A DNA stretch of 64,000 nucleotides, taken from the NCBI RefSeq assembly GCF_019634845.1, contig NZ_JAHCAQ010000008.1, forward strand, positions 62,001 to 126,000, read 5' to 3'. The notes beneath the pieces were generated by a model. It was not told the DNA's origin and did not search any database. It saw only the letters and a list, made by a program, of their open reading frames with translations. The position numbers were made by a program, and so were the translations under genes. Of the stretch, positions 16,831 to 25,829 are shown one piece after another; positions within the stretch are counted from its first letter, which is position 1; each line of letters starts with the position of its first letter. The stretch is from Dokdonella sp. (GTDB lineage: Bacteria; Pseudomonadota; Gammaproteobacteria; Xanthomonadales; Rhodanobacteraceae).

Positions 16831-18969
16831 ATGAAGCGCATGTTGATCAACGCGACTCAGCGGGAAGAGTTGCGCGTGGCGATCGTGGACGGCCAGAACC
16901 TCTACGACCTGGACATCGAGATCCCGTCACGGGAACAGAAGAAGGCCAACATCTACAAGGCCCGCATCACCCGCGTCGAACAGTCGCTCGAAGCCTGCTT
17001 CGTCGACTACGGCGCCGACCGCCACGGCTTCCTGCCGCTCAAGGAAATCTCCCCGCAGTACTTCGCCCCGGGCCTCAACCCGAACAAGGCGAGCATGCGC
17101 GAGCTGCTCAAGGAAGGCCAGGAACTGGTCGTGCAGGTCGAGAAAGAGGAACGCGGCAACAAGGGCGCGGCGCTGACCACCTTCATCAGCCTCGCTGGCC
17201 GCTACATGGTGCTGATGCCCAACAACCCGAAGGCCGGCGGCGTGTCGCGCCGGATCGAGGGCGAGGACCGCACCAACATCAAGGAGGCGCTCGATCATCT
17301 CAACGTGCCCGACGAGATGGGCCTCATCGTGCGCACCGCCGGACTCGGCCGCGATGCCGAGGAACTGCAGTGGGACCTCGACTACCTGCTGCAACTGTGG
17401 AAGGCGATTTCCGAAGCCGCGCAGTCGCGCAACGCGCCGTTCCTCATCTATCAGGAATCCAAGCTCATCATCCGCGCGCTGCGCGACTACCTGCGCAACG
17501 ACATCGGCGAGATCCTCATCGACCATGAGGAGCTGTACCAGGACGCGCGCGAGTTCGTCCAGCAGGTGATGCCCAACAACCTGCGCAAGCTCAAGTTCTA
17601 CCAGGACACGACGCCGCTGTTCTCGCGTTTCCAGATCGAGACGCAGATCGAGCACGCCTTCGAGCGCACCGTGCGCCTGCCCTCGGGTGGTTCGATCGTG
17701 ATCGACCAGACCGAAGCCCTGACCGCGATCGACATCAACTCGGCCAAGGCCACCAAGGGCAGCGACATCGAGGAAACCGCGTTCAACACCAACTGTGAAG
17801 CCGCGGTGGAAATCGCGCGCCAGTTGCGCATCCGCGACGCCGGCGGCCTCATCGTCATCGACTTCATCGACATGGACAGCCCGCGCCACCAGCGCGAGGT
17901 CGAGGACAAGCTCAAGGACGCGCTCAAGCTCGATCGGGCCCGCGTGCAGATCGGTCGCATCTCGCGCTTCGGCCTGCTGGAGATGTCACGCCAGCGCCTG
18001 CGTCCCTCGCTCGGCGAATCCACCCAGATCGTCTGCCCGCGCTGCGAAGGCCATGGCCGCATCCGCAGCGTGGAATCGCTGTCGCTGTCGGCGCTGCGCC
18101 TGGTCGAGGAGCACGCGATGAAGGACAGCACCGGCCAGGTGCTGGTCCAAGCACCGCCGAGCGTGGCCAACTTCCTGCTCAACGAGAAGCGCAAGCAGCT
18201 CAGCGAAATCGAGGCGCGCCACGACGTCAACGTCATCGTGGTCGCCGACGACAAGCTCGAGACGCCGCATCTGGAAATCCAGCGCCTGCGCGCGGCCGAC
18301 CTCGGCGACGAGGTCAAGCCAAGCTACCAGCGCACCACACCGGTGGCGGCCACGCCGCTGCCGACGATGCTGCGGCCGAGCGAAGAACCCGAGCAGCCCG
18401 CCGTGGCGGGCGTGGTGCGCGCCACCCCGGCGCCCGAACGCCCCGAACCCGCGCCGGCGCCCGTGTCGTCGCCCGTGCCGGCGGTGCGCGTCGCCGCCGA
18501 AGGCGCTGCCGCGCGCCCGGGCCTGTTTGCCCGCATCGCGCAGCTCTTCCGTGGCACGCCGGCCGCCGCCACGCCGGCAGCACCCGTCCGCGTCCGGCCC
18601 GCAGCGCCGCGCGCCTGGGCGGCGCCTGCAGCGCAGTCGCCCGCGCCCAGCGCGGCCAGCTGGGTCGCGGGCGCAGGCCCCGGCCGGCGCACGCGGCGCA
18701 GCCAACGGCCAGACGGGCCAGCGCGACGCGCGCCAGCAGGAACGCGGCGGCCAGGCCGCACGCAGTGGCGGCCAGCAGCAGGGCCAGCGCCAGTCGGCGC
18801 AGCCGCGCCGCGACGATCGTGGCAGTGCAAAGCCGACGCCGCAGGACGCCGCGCGCGGCGAGGCTCGTCCAGCTGGCGCCACGCCACGCAAGACCGAAGC
18901 CGCGCCACAGCCAACAACGCCGCGGACGCCCGCTGCCACGCCGGCACCCGCACCGACCGCAGCAGGTGA
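16831..18969 (+). CDS. rne: Ribonuclease E, catalytic half (frame breaks before the natural end)
   Basis: The essential endonuclease that starts mRNA decay and matures rRNA and tRNA, membrane-associated and the scaffold of the degradosome. The catalytic region (about residues 1-510) is complete: S1 RNA-binding domain, the metal-binding aspartates in LTAIDINS and LIVIDFIDM, and the zinc-link CPRCEGHG. After about residue 580 the frame degenerates into Arg/Pro-rich sequence and stops at 18967-18969. A typical RNase E tail continues instead in the +2 frame to 20104. One base too many, somewhere around 18590-18690, would account for this; joined, the protein would be 1090 residues. Catalysis should not be affected, but degradosome binding would be lost if the break is real. 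Confidence 0.9.
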   Translation: MKRMLINATQREELRVAIVDGQNLYDLDIEIPSREQKKANIYKARITRVEQSLEACFVDYGADRHGFLPLKEISPQYFAPGLNPNKASMRELLKEGQELVVQVEKEERGNKGAALTTFISLAGRYMVLMPNNPKAGGVSRRIEGEDRTNIKEALDHLNVPDEMGLIVRTAGLGRDAEELQWDLDYLLQLWKAISEAAQSRNAPFLIYQESKLIIRALRDYLRNDIGEILIDHEELYQDAREFVQQVMPNNLRKLKFYQDTTPLFSRFQIETQIEHAFERTVRLPSGGSIVIDQTEALTAIDINSAKATKGSDIEETAFNTNCEAAVEIARQLRIRDAGGLIVIDFIDMDSPRHQREVEDKLKDALKLDRARVQIGRISRFGLLEMSRQRLRPSLGESTQIVCPRCEGHGRIRSVESLSLSALRLVEEHAMKDSTGQVLVQAPPSVANFLLNEKRKQLSEIEARHDVNVIVVADDKLETPHLEIQRLRAADLGDEVKPSYQRTTPVAATPLPTMLRPSEEPEQPAVAGVVRATPAPERPEPAPAPVSSPVPAVRVAAEGAAARPGLFARIAQLFRGTPAAATPAAPVRVRPAAPRAWAAPAAQSPAPSAASWVAGAGPGRRTRRSQRPDGPARRAPAGTRRPGRTQWRPAAGPAPVGAAAPRRSWQCKADAAGRRARRGSSSWRHATQDRSRATANNAADARCHAGTRTDRSR

Positions 18970-20104
18970 ACCGCTCACGCCTGACGTGAGCGCCATCGCC
19001 ACGCTCGAGGCAGCCAACACACCGGCCGCCGCCGCCGATGCCAACGTCGCCGCCGATGGCAACCGCGAGGAGTTGCGGACACGTCGCCGCGGCCGCCGCG
19101 GTGGCCGTCGCCGCCGCAAGGACGGCGCCACCGCCACGGGCGCCGACGGCAGCGGACACGCCGATCATGAATCGCACGATGTCGATGACGAGGACCGCAG
19201 CGGCGAGCAGGCCCAGCCGGCGGCGCGCACGCCCGCGACGGCGCCGCAGCGTGACCCGTCTGCACCGGCGCCGGTCGCCGCAACGGCGGCAGTAGCCGCT
19301 GCAGCCAGCGTGCCGGCCCCCGCCGCCGCGCCGGCGCCCACGGCAAGCACCGCGAGCACGAGCGCAGCCACCGCGCCAGCAAGCCCGCCGACAACGACCG
19401 AACGCGCAGCCCAGGCAGTGCCACCGGCCGCGACCGAACGCCCAGCCACACCCGCGGCGACGCCGAGCGCAGCGGCAGCCGAACGCACGCCTGCAGCCAC
19501 GCCGGACGCAAGCGAACGCGCAGCCCAGGCAATGCCACCGGCCGCAGCCGAACGCCCGGCCACACCCGCGGCGACAGCGAGCGCGCCGGCAGCCGAACGC
19601 GCGCCTGCGGCCAAGCCCGCGCCCGCAGCGACACCACCGATGCCGGAACGGCGCCCCGACGCGGCGTTCAGTCCGCGACCGGGACTGCCCGGTATCGCGG
19701 CAGGATCGCTGGGTCCCACCCACGCCAACCCGATCGCCAGTTCGGTCGCTGCCGTGCTCAGCGGCGCGCCCGCACCGCTGCCGCCTTCGCACACGCTCGA
19801 CTTGCCGCTCGGTTCGCCCCGCCCCACCGCCCAGCCAGCCAAGCCGGCATCTGCACCGACTGCTGCAGGTCCGACAACGACCGGCAGCGGCGCTGCGCCA
19901 ACACCGACCGCCGCGCCCGCAAGCGCCACCGCCGGCGCGCCTGCGCAGGCGCACCCCGTCGAGCGCAGTGGCAGCGCGAGCCCCGCACCGGCCACGCCGG
20001 CGGCGCCTGCGCCGACCACACCGACCGCGAGCACGGCACCGCCGGATCGCGTCCCCGCGCCGTCACCGGCGCCGTCCGAGCACAAGGATGCTGCGGGCAG
20101 CTGA
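18602..20104 (+). CDS. rne: Ribonuclease E C-terminal scaffold region, in the shifted frame
   Basis: This is not an independent gene. The frame (open from 18527 or earlier, stop at 20104) encodes a long disordered tail typical of Xanthomonadales RNase E: Gln/Gly/Arg-rich RNA-binding segments ([18 protein letters not shown]), an arginine cluster [17 protein letters not shown], an acidic DDEDRSGEQ patch, then several hundred Ala/Pro/Thr-rich residues and a conserved-looking [13 protein letters not shown] segment near the end. The start given only approximates the point where coding quality moves from frame 1. The tail includes a 38-residue tandem repeat. Part of it would bind RNA and degradosome partners. 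Confidence 0.75.
   Translation, partial: QRRAPGRRLQRSRPRPARPAGSRAQAPAGARGAANGQTGQRDARQQERGGQAARSGGQQQGQRQSAQPRRDDRGSAKPTPQDAARGEARPAGATPRKTEAAPQPTTPRTPAATPAPAPTAAGEPLTPDVSAIATLEAANTPAAAADANVAADGNREELRTRRRGRRGGRRRRKDGATATGADGSGHADHESHDVDDEDRSGEQAQPAARTPATAPQRDPSAPAPVAATAAVAAAASVPAPAAAPAPTASTASTSAATAPASPPTTTERAAQAVPPAATERPATPAATPSAAAAERTPAATPDASERAAQAMPPAAAERPATPAATASAPAAERAPAAKPAPAATPPMPERRPDAAFSPRPGLPGIAAGSLGPTHANPIASSVAAVLSGAPAPLPPSHTLDLPLGSPRPTAQPAKPASAPTAAGPTTTGSGAAPTPTAAPASATAGAPAQAHPVERSGSASPAPATPAAPAPTTPTASTAPPDRVPAPSPAPSEHKDAAGS
19400..19627 (+). repeat. Tandem repeat, 2 x 114 bp, inside the RNase E tail
   Basis: Two consecutive 114-bp units (19400-19513 and 19514-19627) encode near-identical 38-residue blocks starting [19 protein letters not shown] and [19 protein letters not shown]. 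The unit length is a multiple of three, so copy-number changes keep the frame. It lengthens the disordered linker and is a likely site of length variation between strains. Confidence 0.85.
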
Positions 20105-20114
20105 TGCCTGGCCC

Positions 20115-20143
20115 TGCGAGCGACGCCGCTGGCGTCGCTCGCA
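20115..20143. terminator. 13-bp perfect hairpin between convergent rne and the response regulator gene
   Basis: TGCGAGCGACGCC (20115-20127) and its exact complement (20131-20143) enclose a 3-nt loop, 11 bases after the rne stop and 11 bases before the stop of the convergent gene. There is no T-run on either side, so it may work as a bidirectional structural terminator or mRNA 3'-end protector rather than a classical intrinsic terminator. Confidence 0.6.
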
Positions 20144-20154
20144 GCAGCGCGCGC

Positions 20155-20796
20155 TCAGCTGGCTTCGTCGAGCAGACCGTGGCGCCGGGCCAGACTGGCT
20201 AGCGCCACCGGGTTGTCGATGTCGAGCTTGCCGAACAGGCGGTACTTGTAGGTCGCAACCGTTTTCGCGCTGAGGTTGAGCCGATTGGCGATCGCCTGCA
20301 TCGTCTCGCCGCGCGCGAGCATCAACGCCACGTCGAGCTCACGCGTCGACAATGCGGCGAACGGCGACTCGCCGCTGCCATCGATCTGCCCCAGCGCCAG
20401 CGCCGCGGCGATGTCGGGTGACAGGTAACGCTTGCCGTCGGCCACCGTGCGCACGGCGCGGATCAGCTCGTCGGCCGGGCAGCCCTTGGTCAGATAACCG
20501 CTCGCGCCAGCTTCGATCAATCGCTTCGGGAATGGCGAATCACTGACCATCGTCAGCACGACGATGCGCGTCCTGAGCTTGTACTTGCGCACGCGGTCGG
20601 TCAGCTCGATGCCGCTCAGGCGCGGCATGTGGACATCGATGATCGCCACATCGGGCTCGCTGCGACGGATCAGGGCCAGCCCCTCCTCGCCATCGGCCGC
20701 ATCACCGACGACCTCGATGCCGCCCTGCTGCGCCAGGATCATGCGAAAACCCGTGCGCACGAGCTCGTGATCATCCACCAGCACTACGCGAATCAT
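20155..20796 (-). CDS. NarL/LuxR-family response regulator, GacA/UvrY-like
   Basis: A 213-residue two-domain regulator, the size of GacA/UvrY. The receiver has Asp8/Asp9, phospho-acceptor Asp54 (VAIIDVHMP) and Lys104 (YLTKGCPADE); the C-terminal LuxR-type HTH covers about residues 150-210 (LSTRELDVALMLARG to KTVATYKYRLFGKLDI). The start is placed at 20796 because a GGGAG stands nine bases ahead of it; an ATG at 20811 would add five residues. GacA controls small RNAs that sequester CsrA, and csrA is encoded about 15 kb away. The sensor kinase is not in this window. GacA/UvrY is the best guess rather than certain. Confidence 0.82.
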   Translation of the reverse strand: MIRVVLVDDHELVRTGFRMILAQQGGIEVVGDAADGEEGLALIRRSEPDVAIIDVHMPRLSGIELTDRVRKYKLRTRIVVLTMVSDSPFPKRLIEAGASGYLTKGCPADELIRAVRTVADGKRYLSPDIAAALALGQIDGSGESPFAALSTRELDVALMLARGETMQAIANRLNLSAKTVATYKYRLFGKLDIDNPVALASLARRHGLLDEAS

Positions 20797-21043
20797 CGCT
20801 TCGCTCCCCATGTAGCCCGGAGGCCAGACAATAGCGCATGCCAAGGGCCGCGTCCGCATATAATCGCCGCATCCGGACCGCCGCTGGACGCAGCCGGGTC
20901 GTCACGCAATGCAGTCGCGCTGCGGCGCGCCAGCGCAAGGTGCCGCAGCAGGCAGCGACATCGGCCACCGGCATGCGAGTGCGCAGCGAACGATGCCGCC
21001 ATCAGGCCAGCCGGGCCGGACGCGGGTCAAGTGCAAAAACAAC

Positions 21044-21133
21044 GGTGGGTTGGCCGAGCGGTTTAAGGCACTAGTCTTGAAAACTAGCAAGGGGGTAACC
21101 CCTTCCAGGGTTCGAATCCCTGACCCACCGCCA
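21044..21133 (+). tRNA. tRNA-Ser (anticodon TGA)
   Basis: A 90-nt tRNA with a long class II variable arm. Acceptor GGTGGGT pairs with ACCCACC, the anticodon loop is CTTGAAA, GGTTCGAATCC forms the T-arm, and CCA is encoded at 21131-21133. It is a lone gene with no integrase beside it. Confidence 0.95.
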
Positions 21134-21499
21134 CACAACACACGCCAGGCGTCGTCGCGGGCCCAATCGCAACCGCCCCCCGCAGCGCGCGGTCGGTCGT
21201 GGCACGCGCACCTGCCAGCCGCTGGCCCGAACGCACCGCGGTAGCCGCTCCCGACTTGCCGGGTTGCGGCAAAAGCCTCATCAGGCGAAGAGCGCAGAAC
21301 GGAGTGCCGTGAAGCGCGCTTGGCGCGGTCCGGCTGTCCGCGGTTGGTGCGGGCAGCAAGCGACCGCCGGTGATGAGCGGCCCTGCGTTATGCGACGCAA
21401 TCAGGGGCGTCGCCGGACATCGGGTCGCAACGGCGGGCGTATCCGCCAGGCCGCGTCCGCGGCGGGCGTCGCGCGGTGTCGTTGGGTTCGCCAAGCCGC
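21134..21499. other. Intergenic stretch, no gene seen
   Basis: This 366-bp GC-rich region follows tRNA-Ser and lies beyond the 3' end of the convergent mddA gene. I see no protein-like frame, no strong intrinsic terminator and no attachment-site-like repeat of the tRNA 3' end. Confidence 0.5.
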
Positions 21500-22231
21500 T
21501 CATGGCCGCCGCGGCAGCGGCAGCAGCATGCGTACATGGCGCTGATAGTCGCGGTAGGGCTCGCCCAGGCTCGCGGCCAGGTCGTGTTCCTCGAAACGCA
21601 ATGCCAGCACGATGTAGAGCGTGCTCGCCAATGCGAACAGCAGATGGGACAAGGTCATGTGCGGGCTGGCCCAGAAGGCGATGATGAAACCGAGCATGAG
21701 CGGATGGCGCACGAAGCGGTAATAGCCGCGTGAGGTGAACCCCACCGGCGGACACGGTCGCTGGCGCAGGTTCAGCCACACCTGACGCAGGCCGACGAGG
21801 TCGAAGTGATTGATGAGGAAGGTGCCGCTCAGCACGATCAGCCAACCCAGCGCGCACAGCGCCCACAGCAGCGCCGCGCCAACCGCATTGTCGACCTGCC
21901 AGATCGTTCCGCCGAGCGGGCGCCATTGCCAGAACAGCAGGATCAGGGCGAGGCTCGACGCCAGCACGTAGGTGCTGCGCTCAACGGCGGCGGGCACCCA
22001 GCGGGTCCACCAGCGCTTGAACGCCGGTCGCGCCATCACGCTGTGCTGCGCGGCGAAGAGGCCGAGCAGGAGCGCATCGACGAGCAGCGCCTCGCCGAAC
22101 GGTCCGGCCGCCGGCGAATCGAGCGAGGTCGGCACGCCAAAACCACCGACGAAGCCGATCGCATAGAGGAACGTCACGAGGAAAAGCAGGTAGCAGAACA
22201 CTCCGTACAGGAAGGCAAGTGCACGGGTCAT
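21500..22231 (-). CDS. mddA: Methanethiol S-methyltransferase, MddA-like membrane protein
   Basis: A 243-residue membrane protein with five or six hydrophobic helices. It starts with the MddA-type sequence MTRALAFLYGVFCYLLFLVTF followed by LYAIGFVGGFGVP. The C-terminal part has the pattern shared with isoprenylcysteine/NnrU-type methyltransferases: YYRFVRHPLMLGFIIAFWA and RFEEHDLAASLGEPYRDYQ. MddA uses S-adenosylmethionine to turn methanethiol into dimethyl sulfide. The ATG at 22231 has a GGAGA seven bases upstream; the longer frame upstream is not hydrophobic. If the substrate call is wrong it would still be a NnrU-like membrane methyltransferase. Confidence 0.78.
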   Translation of the reverse strand: MTRALAFLYGVFCYLLFLVTFLYAIGFVGGFGVPTSLDSPAAGPFGEALLVDALLLGLFAAQHSVMARPAFKRWWTRWVPAAVERSTYVLASSLALILLFWQWRPLGGTIWQVDNAVGAALLWALCALGWLIVLSGTFLINHFDLVGLRQVWLNLRQRPCPPVGFTSRGYYRFVRHPLMLGFIIAFWASPHMTLSHLLFALASTLYIVLALRFEEHDLAASLGEPYRDYQRHVRMLLPLPRRP

Positions 22232-22374
22232 GGTGGGTCTCCAGCCGACGCAGGGGCGCAGCCAACGGTGCGCATCGGCGGGGAACGCCACTCGCTGACC
22301 GCCTGCGACAGGCCGCGGCGACAGCGCGGGCGCGTCTTTCGCTGCCATTCATGTCGTGGCGGCGGCCGTGCACG

Positions 22375-25170
22375 CTACTGGGCGGGCGATTCCGGGTAGA
22401 CGTCGCTGCGTCCCGACAACTGGCGCAGCAGCGTGCGCGTGAGCGGCGGCAGGTCGTCCGCCGGGAGCTGTAGCGCGATCGCTGCGTCGGCAGCCGCGCG
22501 CGCTTCGTCGTCGCGCTTGAGGTCGCGCAGGATCTGCGCCTTCTGCACCAGCATGCGCACGCGCACGACCTTGCCGTTCGGCTCCACGCGTTGCCAGTCG
22601 GCCAGGCAGTGGTCGATCTCGCGCAGGGCCTCGTCGTTGCGGTCGGCCAGCCACAGGGCCTGCGCATAGCCCTGCCGGATCAGTGCGGCCTCGCGCGAGT
22701 CGGCGCGGCCACCGCGCCCGAGGATGGCGAGGGCCTCGGCCGCATCACGCAGCGCCGCGCCATGATCGCCCTGCTTGGCTTCGACATTGGCCAGCGTCGA
22801 CAGCGAGTAGGCAACGCTCGGATGGTCGTCGCCGAACAGCGTGCGCCGCTCGGTCAGGGCCTGTTCCATCTCCCGCCGTGCGGCATCGAGCTGGTTCTGC
22901 CGGTAATAGGCCATGCCGAGGTTGTTGCGTGCGCGTGGACAAACCTCGTCGGCGATCCGTGCCCGCTTGCATATCGCAATGGCCTTTTCATAGTCGGACT
23001 GCGCGGCAGCGAAGTGGCGCTGCGCGACGGCGGCATTGCCCAGCGCATCCCACGTCTTGGCGATCTCGACGTGATCGCCGCCGTAGACCTCCTGCTGCAT
23101 CGCCAGCGCCTGTTGCAGCAGCGCATCGGCTTCGGCGTACTTTTCCTGGCGCGCGACAATCGTGCCAAGCGAGCGCAGGGTGGTCGCGATCGCGTCGTGA
23201 GGCGCGCGGTAGATGCGCAACTTGAGCGCGAGCAAGGCGCGGAATCGGGCCTCGGCGCCGGGCAGATCGCCAACCCCATCGCTGGCGACGGCGAGACTGC
23301 CGAGCGCATCGAGGTAGCGGTCATCCTCGGCGCCATGGGCCGCTTGCCAGCCATCGACGGCTGGCTGCAGCACCGCGATGGCCTCGGGGTAACGCTGCGC
23401 CTGCGCGAGGACATCGCCCAGTTCGAACTGCGCCGCCCTTGCCGCCTCGCTGTCGGTACCGTACCGGCGTTGGGCGATCGCGACCGCTTCGCGGCGGTCG
23501 GCGATGGCGGCATCGGGCTTGCCCAGCACCATCTGCGCAGCAGAGCGGATCGCCAGTGCACGCGACAAATCGGCATCGGGTGCGGCACGCAACGCCGGCA
23601 CCAGCGGTGCCAGCTCGGCCAGCGCGCCCTCGTCGTCTCCGGCGCGCTGACGCGCCTGCGCGTGCGCCACCTGCGCGCGCATTGCCGCCGCTGAATCGCC
23701 GGCGGCGACTGCCGCCGCGGCCGCCTGCGCGAACAGCGACTGCGCTTGCGCGAAGCGCGCCATCGACAGCTCGACTTCGCCCAGCGTCTGCGACAGGTCG
23801 GCGCGCGTGAGTGAATCGAGCCTGGCCGCGGCCAGCCGCTGCTGCGCCTGCTCCACCAGCAGCTCGGGCGTGAGCCGCTGATCGCGCGGCAGGTGCGCGC
23901 GGGCGGCATCGAACAGACCGAGCACGAAGTCGCGCACGGTGTTGGCGCGCGTGGCTTGCTCGCGTGCCCGCTCGGCCTGCCACAGGGCCATGCCGAGCGC
24001 AGCGAGGATCGCAACGAGGAACAGCGCGCTCAGCGCCACCCCTCCGCGGTGACGCTGCACGAACTTGCGTGTGCGGTACAGCCGCGAGGGCGGATGCGCC
24101 GATACCGGACGTCCAGCGAGGTAGTGATCGATGTCGTCGGCCAGCGCGCCCGCCGAGGCATAACGTCGCTGCGGCTCCTCGGCCAGCGCCTTGAGCAAAA
24201 TGTTGTCGAGGTCGCCACGCAGTGCGCGCCGCAGGCGCAACCGAGCTGACGGTGGCACTGCTGCGTCGGTGATTTCGTTGACCCGCGACGAGGGGCGTCG
24301 CGTCGGCTGGCCGCAAGGGCGCAGCCCGAGCAGCAGCTCATGCAGCAGCACGCCGAGGCCGTACACGTCGGTGGCGGTGGTGATCGGCTCACCTCGCACC
24401 TGTTCGGGGGCGGCGTAGTCGGGCGTGAACACGCCCGCGGTGGCGTGCGCCGCAACCTCATCCTCGGCCATCAACTTGGCGATACCGAAATCGAGCAGCT
24501 TCACTGTGCCATCGGCGGTGACGAGGGTGTTGGAGGGCTTGATGTCGCGATGCACGATGAGGTTGCGATGGGCCTCGGCGACCGCCCGACACAGTGCCGC
24601 GAACATCTGCACGCGCGAGCGCACGTCCAGCCCATGCGCCGCCGCATAGTCGGTGATCGGTTCGCCATCGATGTACTCCATGACGAGGTAGGGAATCCCC
24701 GCCTCGGTCACGCCGCCATCGATGAGGCGTGCGATGTTGGGGTGCGCCAGCGCCGCCAGCACCTGTCGTTCGCGCTGGAACAGCCGCTGTTCGAGTTCCG
24801 AATACAGTCCGCGCCGCAACAGCTTCACGGCTGCCTGCTGGCGGAAGTCGGCACCTTCGCGCTCGGCGAGAAACACCGCCGACATGCCGCCCTGGCCGAG
24901 CGCACGCACGATCCGGAACGCACCCACGCGCGAGCCGAGCAGGCCGGCAGCGGCCAGGCGCTCGGCATGCTCGCCCACGGCGGTGTCGAGGAAGCCGCGG
25001 CGGTCATGTGCGGCCAGCAAGCGCAGCAGGTGATCGCGCCGGGCGTCGTCGGCAACATGCTTGCTCAGCCATTGCGCACGGTCGTCGACCGGCAACTCGC
25101 GCAACTGGTCGAACGCCTCGCGCAGGGCGCCGTCGGCGCTGGGTTCGTGGTCGGGTGGGGAGTGGGTCAT
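22375..25170 (-). CDS. Serine/threonine protein kinase with C-terminal TPR domain
   Basis: A 931-residue membrane-anchored PknB-like kinase. A short N-terminal helical region (1-80) precedes the kinase domain (about 84-355): glycine loop GQGGMSAVF, Lys116, catalytic HRDIKPSN with Asp209, DFG at 227-229 and the APE-equivalent YAAPEQ. One membrane helix (about 377-397) is followed by roughly 500 residues of tetratricopeptide repeats. The frame is open upstream, but that part overlaps the sigma factor gene and is not kinase-like, so I start at 25170. The sigma factor gene ends 40 bp before it. Such kinase-TPR/ECF pairs are common in Xanthomonadales; targets are unknown. Confidence 0.88.
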   Translation of the reverse strand: MTHSPPDHEPSADGALREAFDQLRELPVDDRAQWLSKHVADDARRDHLLRLLAAHDRRGFLDTAVGEHAERLAAAGLLGSRVGAFRIVRALGQGGMSAVFLAEREGADFRQQAAVKLLRRGLYSELEQRLFQRERQVLAALAHPNIARLIDGGVTEAGIPYLVMEYIDGEPITDYAAAHGLDVRSRVQMFAALCRAVAEAHRNLIVHRDIKPSNTLVTADGTVKLLDFGIAKLMAEDEVAAHATAGVFTPDYAAPEQVRGEPITTATDVYGLGVLLHELLLGLRPCGQPTRRPSSRVNEITDAAVPPSARLRLRRALRGDLDNILLKALAEEPQRRYASAGALADDIDHYLAGRPVSAHPPSRLYRTRKFVQRHRGGVALSALFLVAILAALGMALWQAERAREQATRANTVRDFVLGLFDAARAHLPRDQRLTPELLVEQAQQRLAAARLDSLTRADLSQTLGEVELSMARFAQAQSLFAQAAAAAVAAGDSAAAMRAQVAHAQARQRAGDDEGALAELAPLVPALRAAPDADLSRALAIRSAAQMVLGKPDAAIADRREAVAIAQRRYGTDSEAARAAQFELGDVLAQAQRYPEAIAVLQPAVDGWQAAHGAEDDRYLDALGSLAVASDGVGDLPGAEARFRALLALKLRIYRAPHDAIATTLRSLGTIVARQEKYAEADALLQQALAMQQEVYGGDHVEIAKTWDALGNAAVAQRHFAAAQSDYEKAIAICKRARIADEVCPRARNNLGMAYYRQNQLDAARREMEQALTERRTLFGDDHPSVAYSLSTLANVEAKQGDHGAALRDAAEALAILGRGGRADSREAALIRQGYAQALWLADRNDEALREIDHCLADWQRVEPNGKVVRVRMLVQKAQILRDLKRDDEARAAADAAIALQLPADDLPPLTRTLLRQLSGRSDVYPESPAQ

Positions 25171-25210
25171 CGCGGCAATCAACGCCGTGGCGCGCGCGAT
25201 TGCGACACGC

Positions 25211-25741
25211 TCAGGCCAGCTGATCGTGCAGGAACGCACGCGCGAACGCCCAGTCGCGATCGACCGTACGGCGGGTGACGCCCAACTGTTCGGCAACCTG
25301 CTCCAGCGGCAGACCGGCGAAATAGCGCAGCTCCACCACCCGCGCGGCCCGCGCATCGATTGCTTCGAGCTGGTGCAGCGCCGAATCGAGCGCCAGCGCG
25401 CCCTGTGCGTCCTCCAGTGCCAATCCGCTGTCGCTGCCACTGAGGGTGATCGCGACCCAACCGCCACCAGCACGCTGGCGCAGATGATCGCGCGCGTGAT
25501 CGGCCAGCAGGTGACGCATGGCCTGCGCCGCGTAGGCGAAGAACTGCGCGGGATCGTCGAAATGGAGTTGGTCGTGCTTGCCGATGCGCAGATACAGCTC
25601 GTGCACGAGCACCGTGGTGTCGAGCGTGCCGCGATCGCGCACACGCAGTTGCCGCGCGGCCATCGCCTTCAGGCGCGCATACACGGCGTCGAACATGGCG
25701 TTCGCCGATCCGGTCACCGCAACTGATGCAGGCACGTCCAT
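25211..25741 (-). CDS. ECF-type RNA polymerase sigma factor paired with the kinase
   Basis: A 176-residue sigma-70 family protein with regions 2 and 4 only. Region 2 is recognisable in VYARLKAMAARQLRV, DTTVLVHELYLRI and the DPAQFFAYAAQAMRHLLADHA block; region 4 ends in LPLEQVAEQLGVTRRTVDRDW, a helix-turn-helix. It resembles the ECF subgroup found beside Ser/Thr kinases with TPR domains, where phosphorylation rather than an anti-sigma factor is thought to set activity. No anti-sigma gene is present, which fits. It is probably co-transcribed with the downstream kinase gene. Confidence 0.88.
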   Translation of the reverse strand: MDVPASVAVTGSANAMFDAVYARLKAMAARQLRVRDRGTLDTTVLVHELYLRIGKHDQLHFDDPAQFFAYAAQAMRHLLADHARDHLRQRAGGGWVAITLSGSDSGLALEDAQGALALDSALHQLEAIDARAARVVELRYFAGLPLEQVAEQLGVTRRTVDRDWAFARAFLHDQLA

Positions 25742-25829
25742 GGCCGCATTCTACGGCCGTCGGGGACCGCCGTCTCGGCGGCGCCGCCAGCCACCCCCAA
25801 CGGTGGCGGCGGCGCCCTGCTCGCGGCGC

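Noticed and set aside
18600-18700. Programmed ribosomal frameshift in rne
   Set aside because: No slippery heptamer or +1 shift-prone stop codon is visible near the likely junction; a simple indel is more likely, so it is kept only as one option in the finding.
20859-20864. Perfect TATAAT upstream of tRNA-Ser
   Set aside because: No -35 at a workable distance on either strand and it lies about 180 bp from the tRNA, so I did not call it a promoter.
21044-21499. tRNA-Ser followed by 366 bp without genes, considered as an integration site
   Set aside because: No integrase, no repeat of the tRNA 3' end and no cargo genes in the following kilobases.
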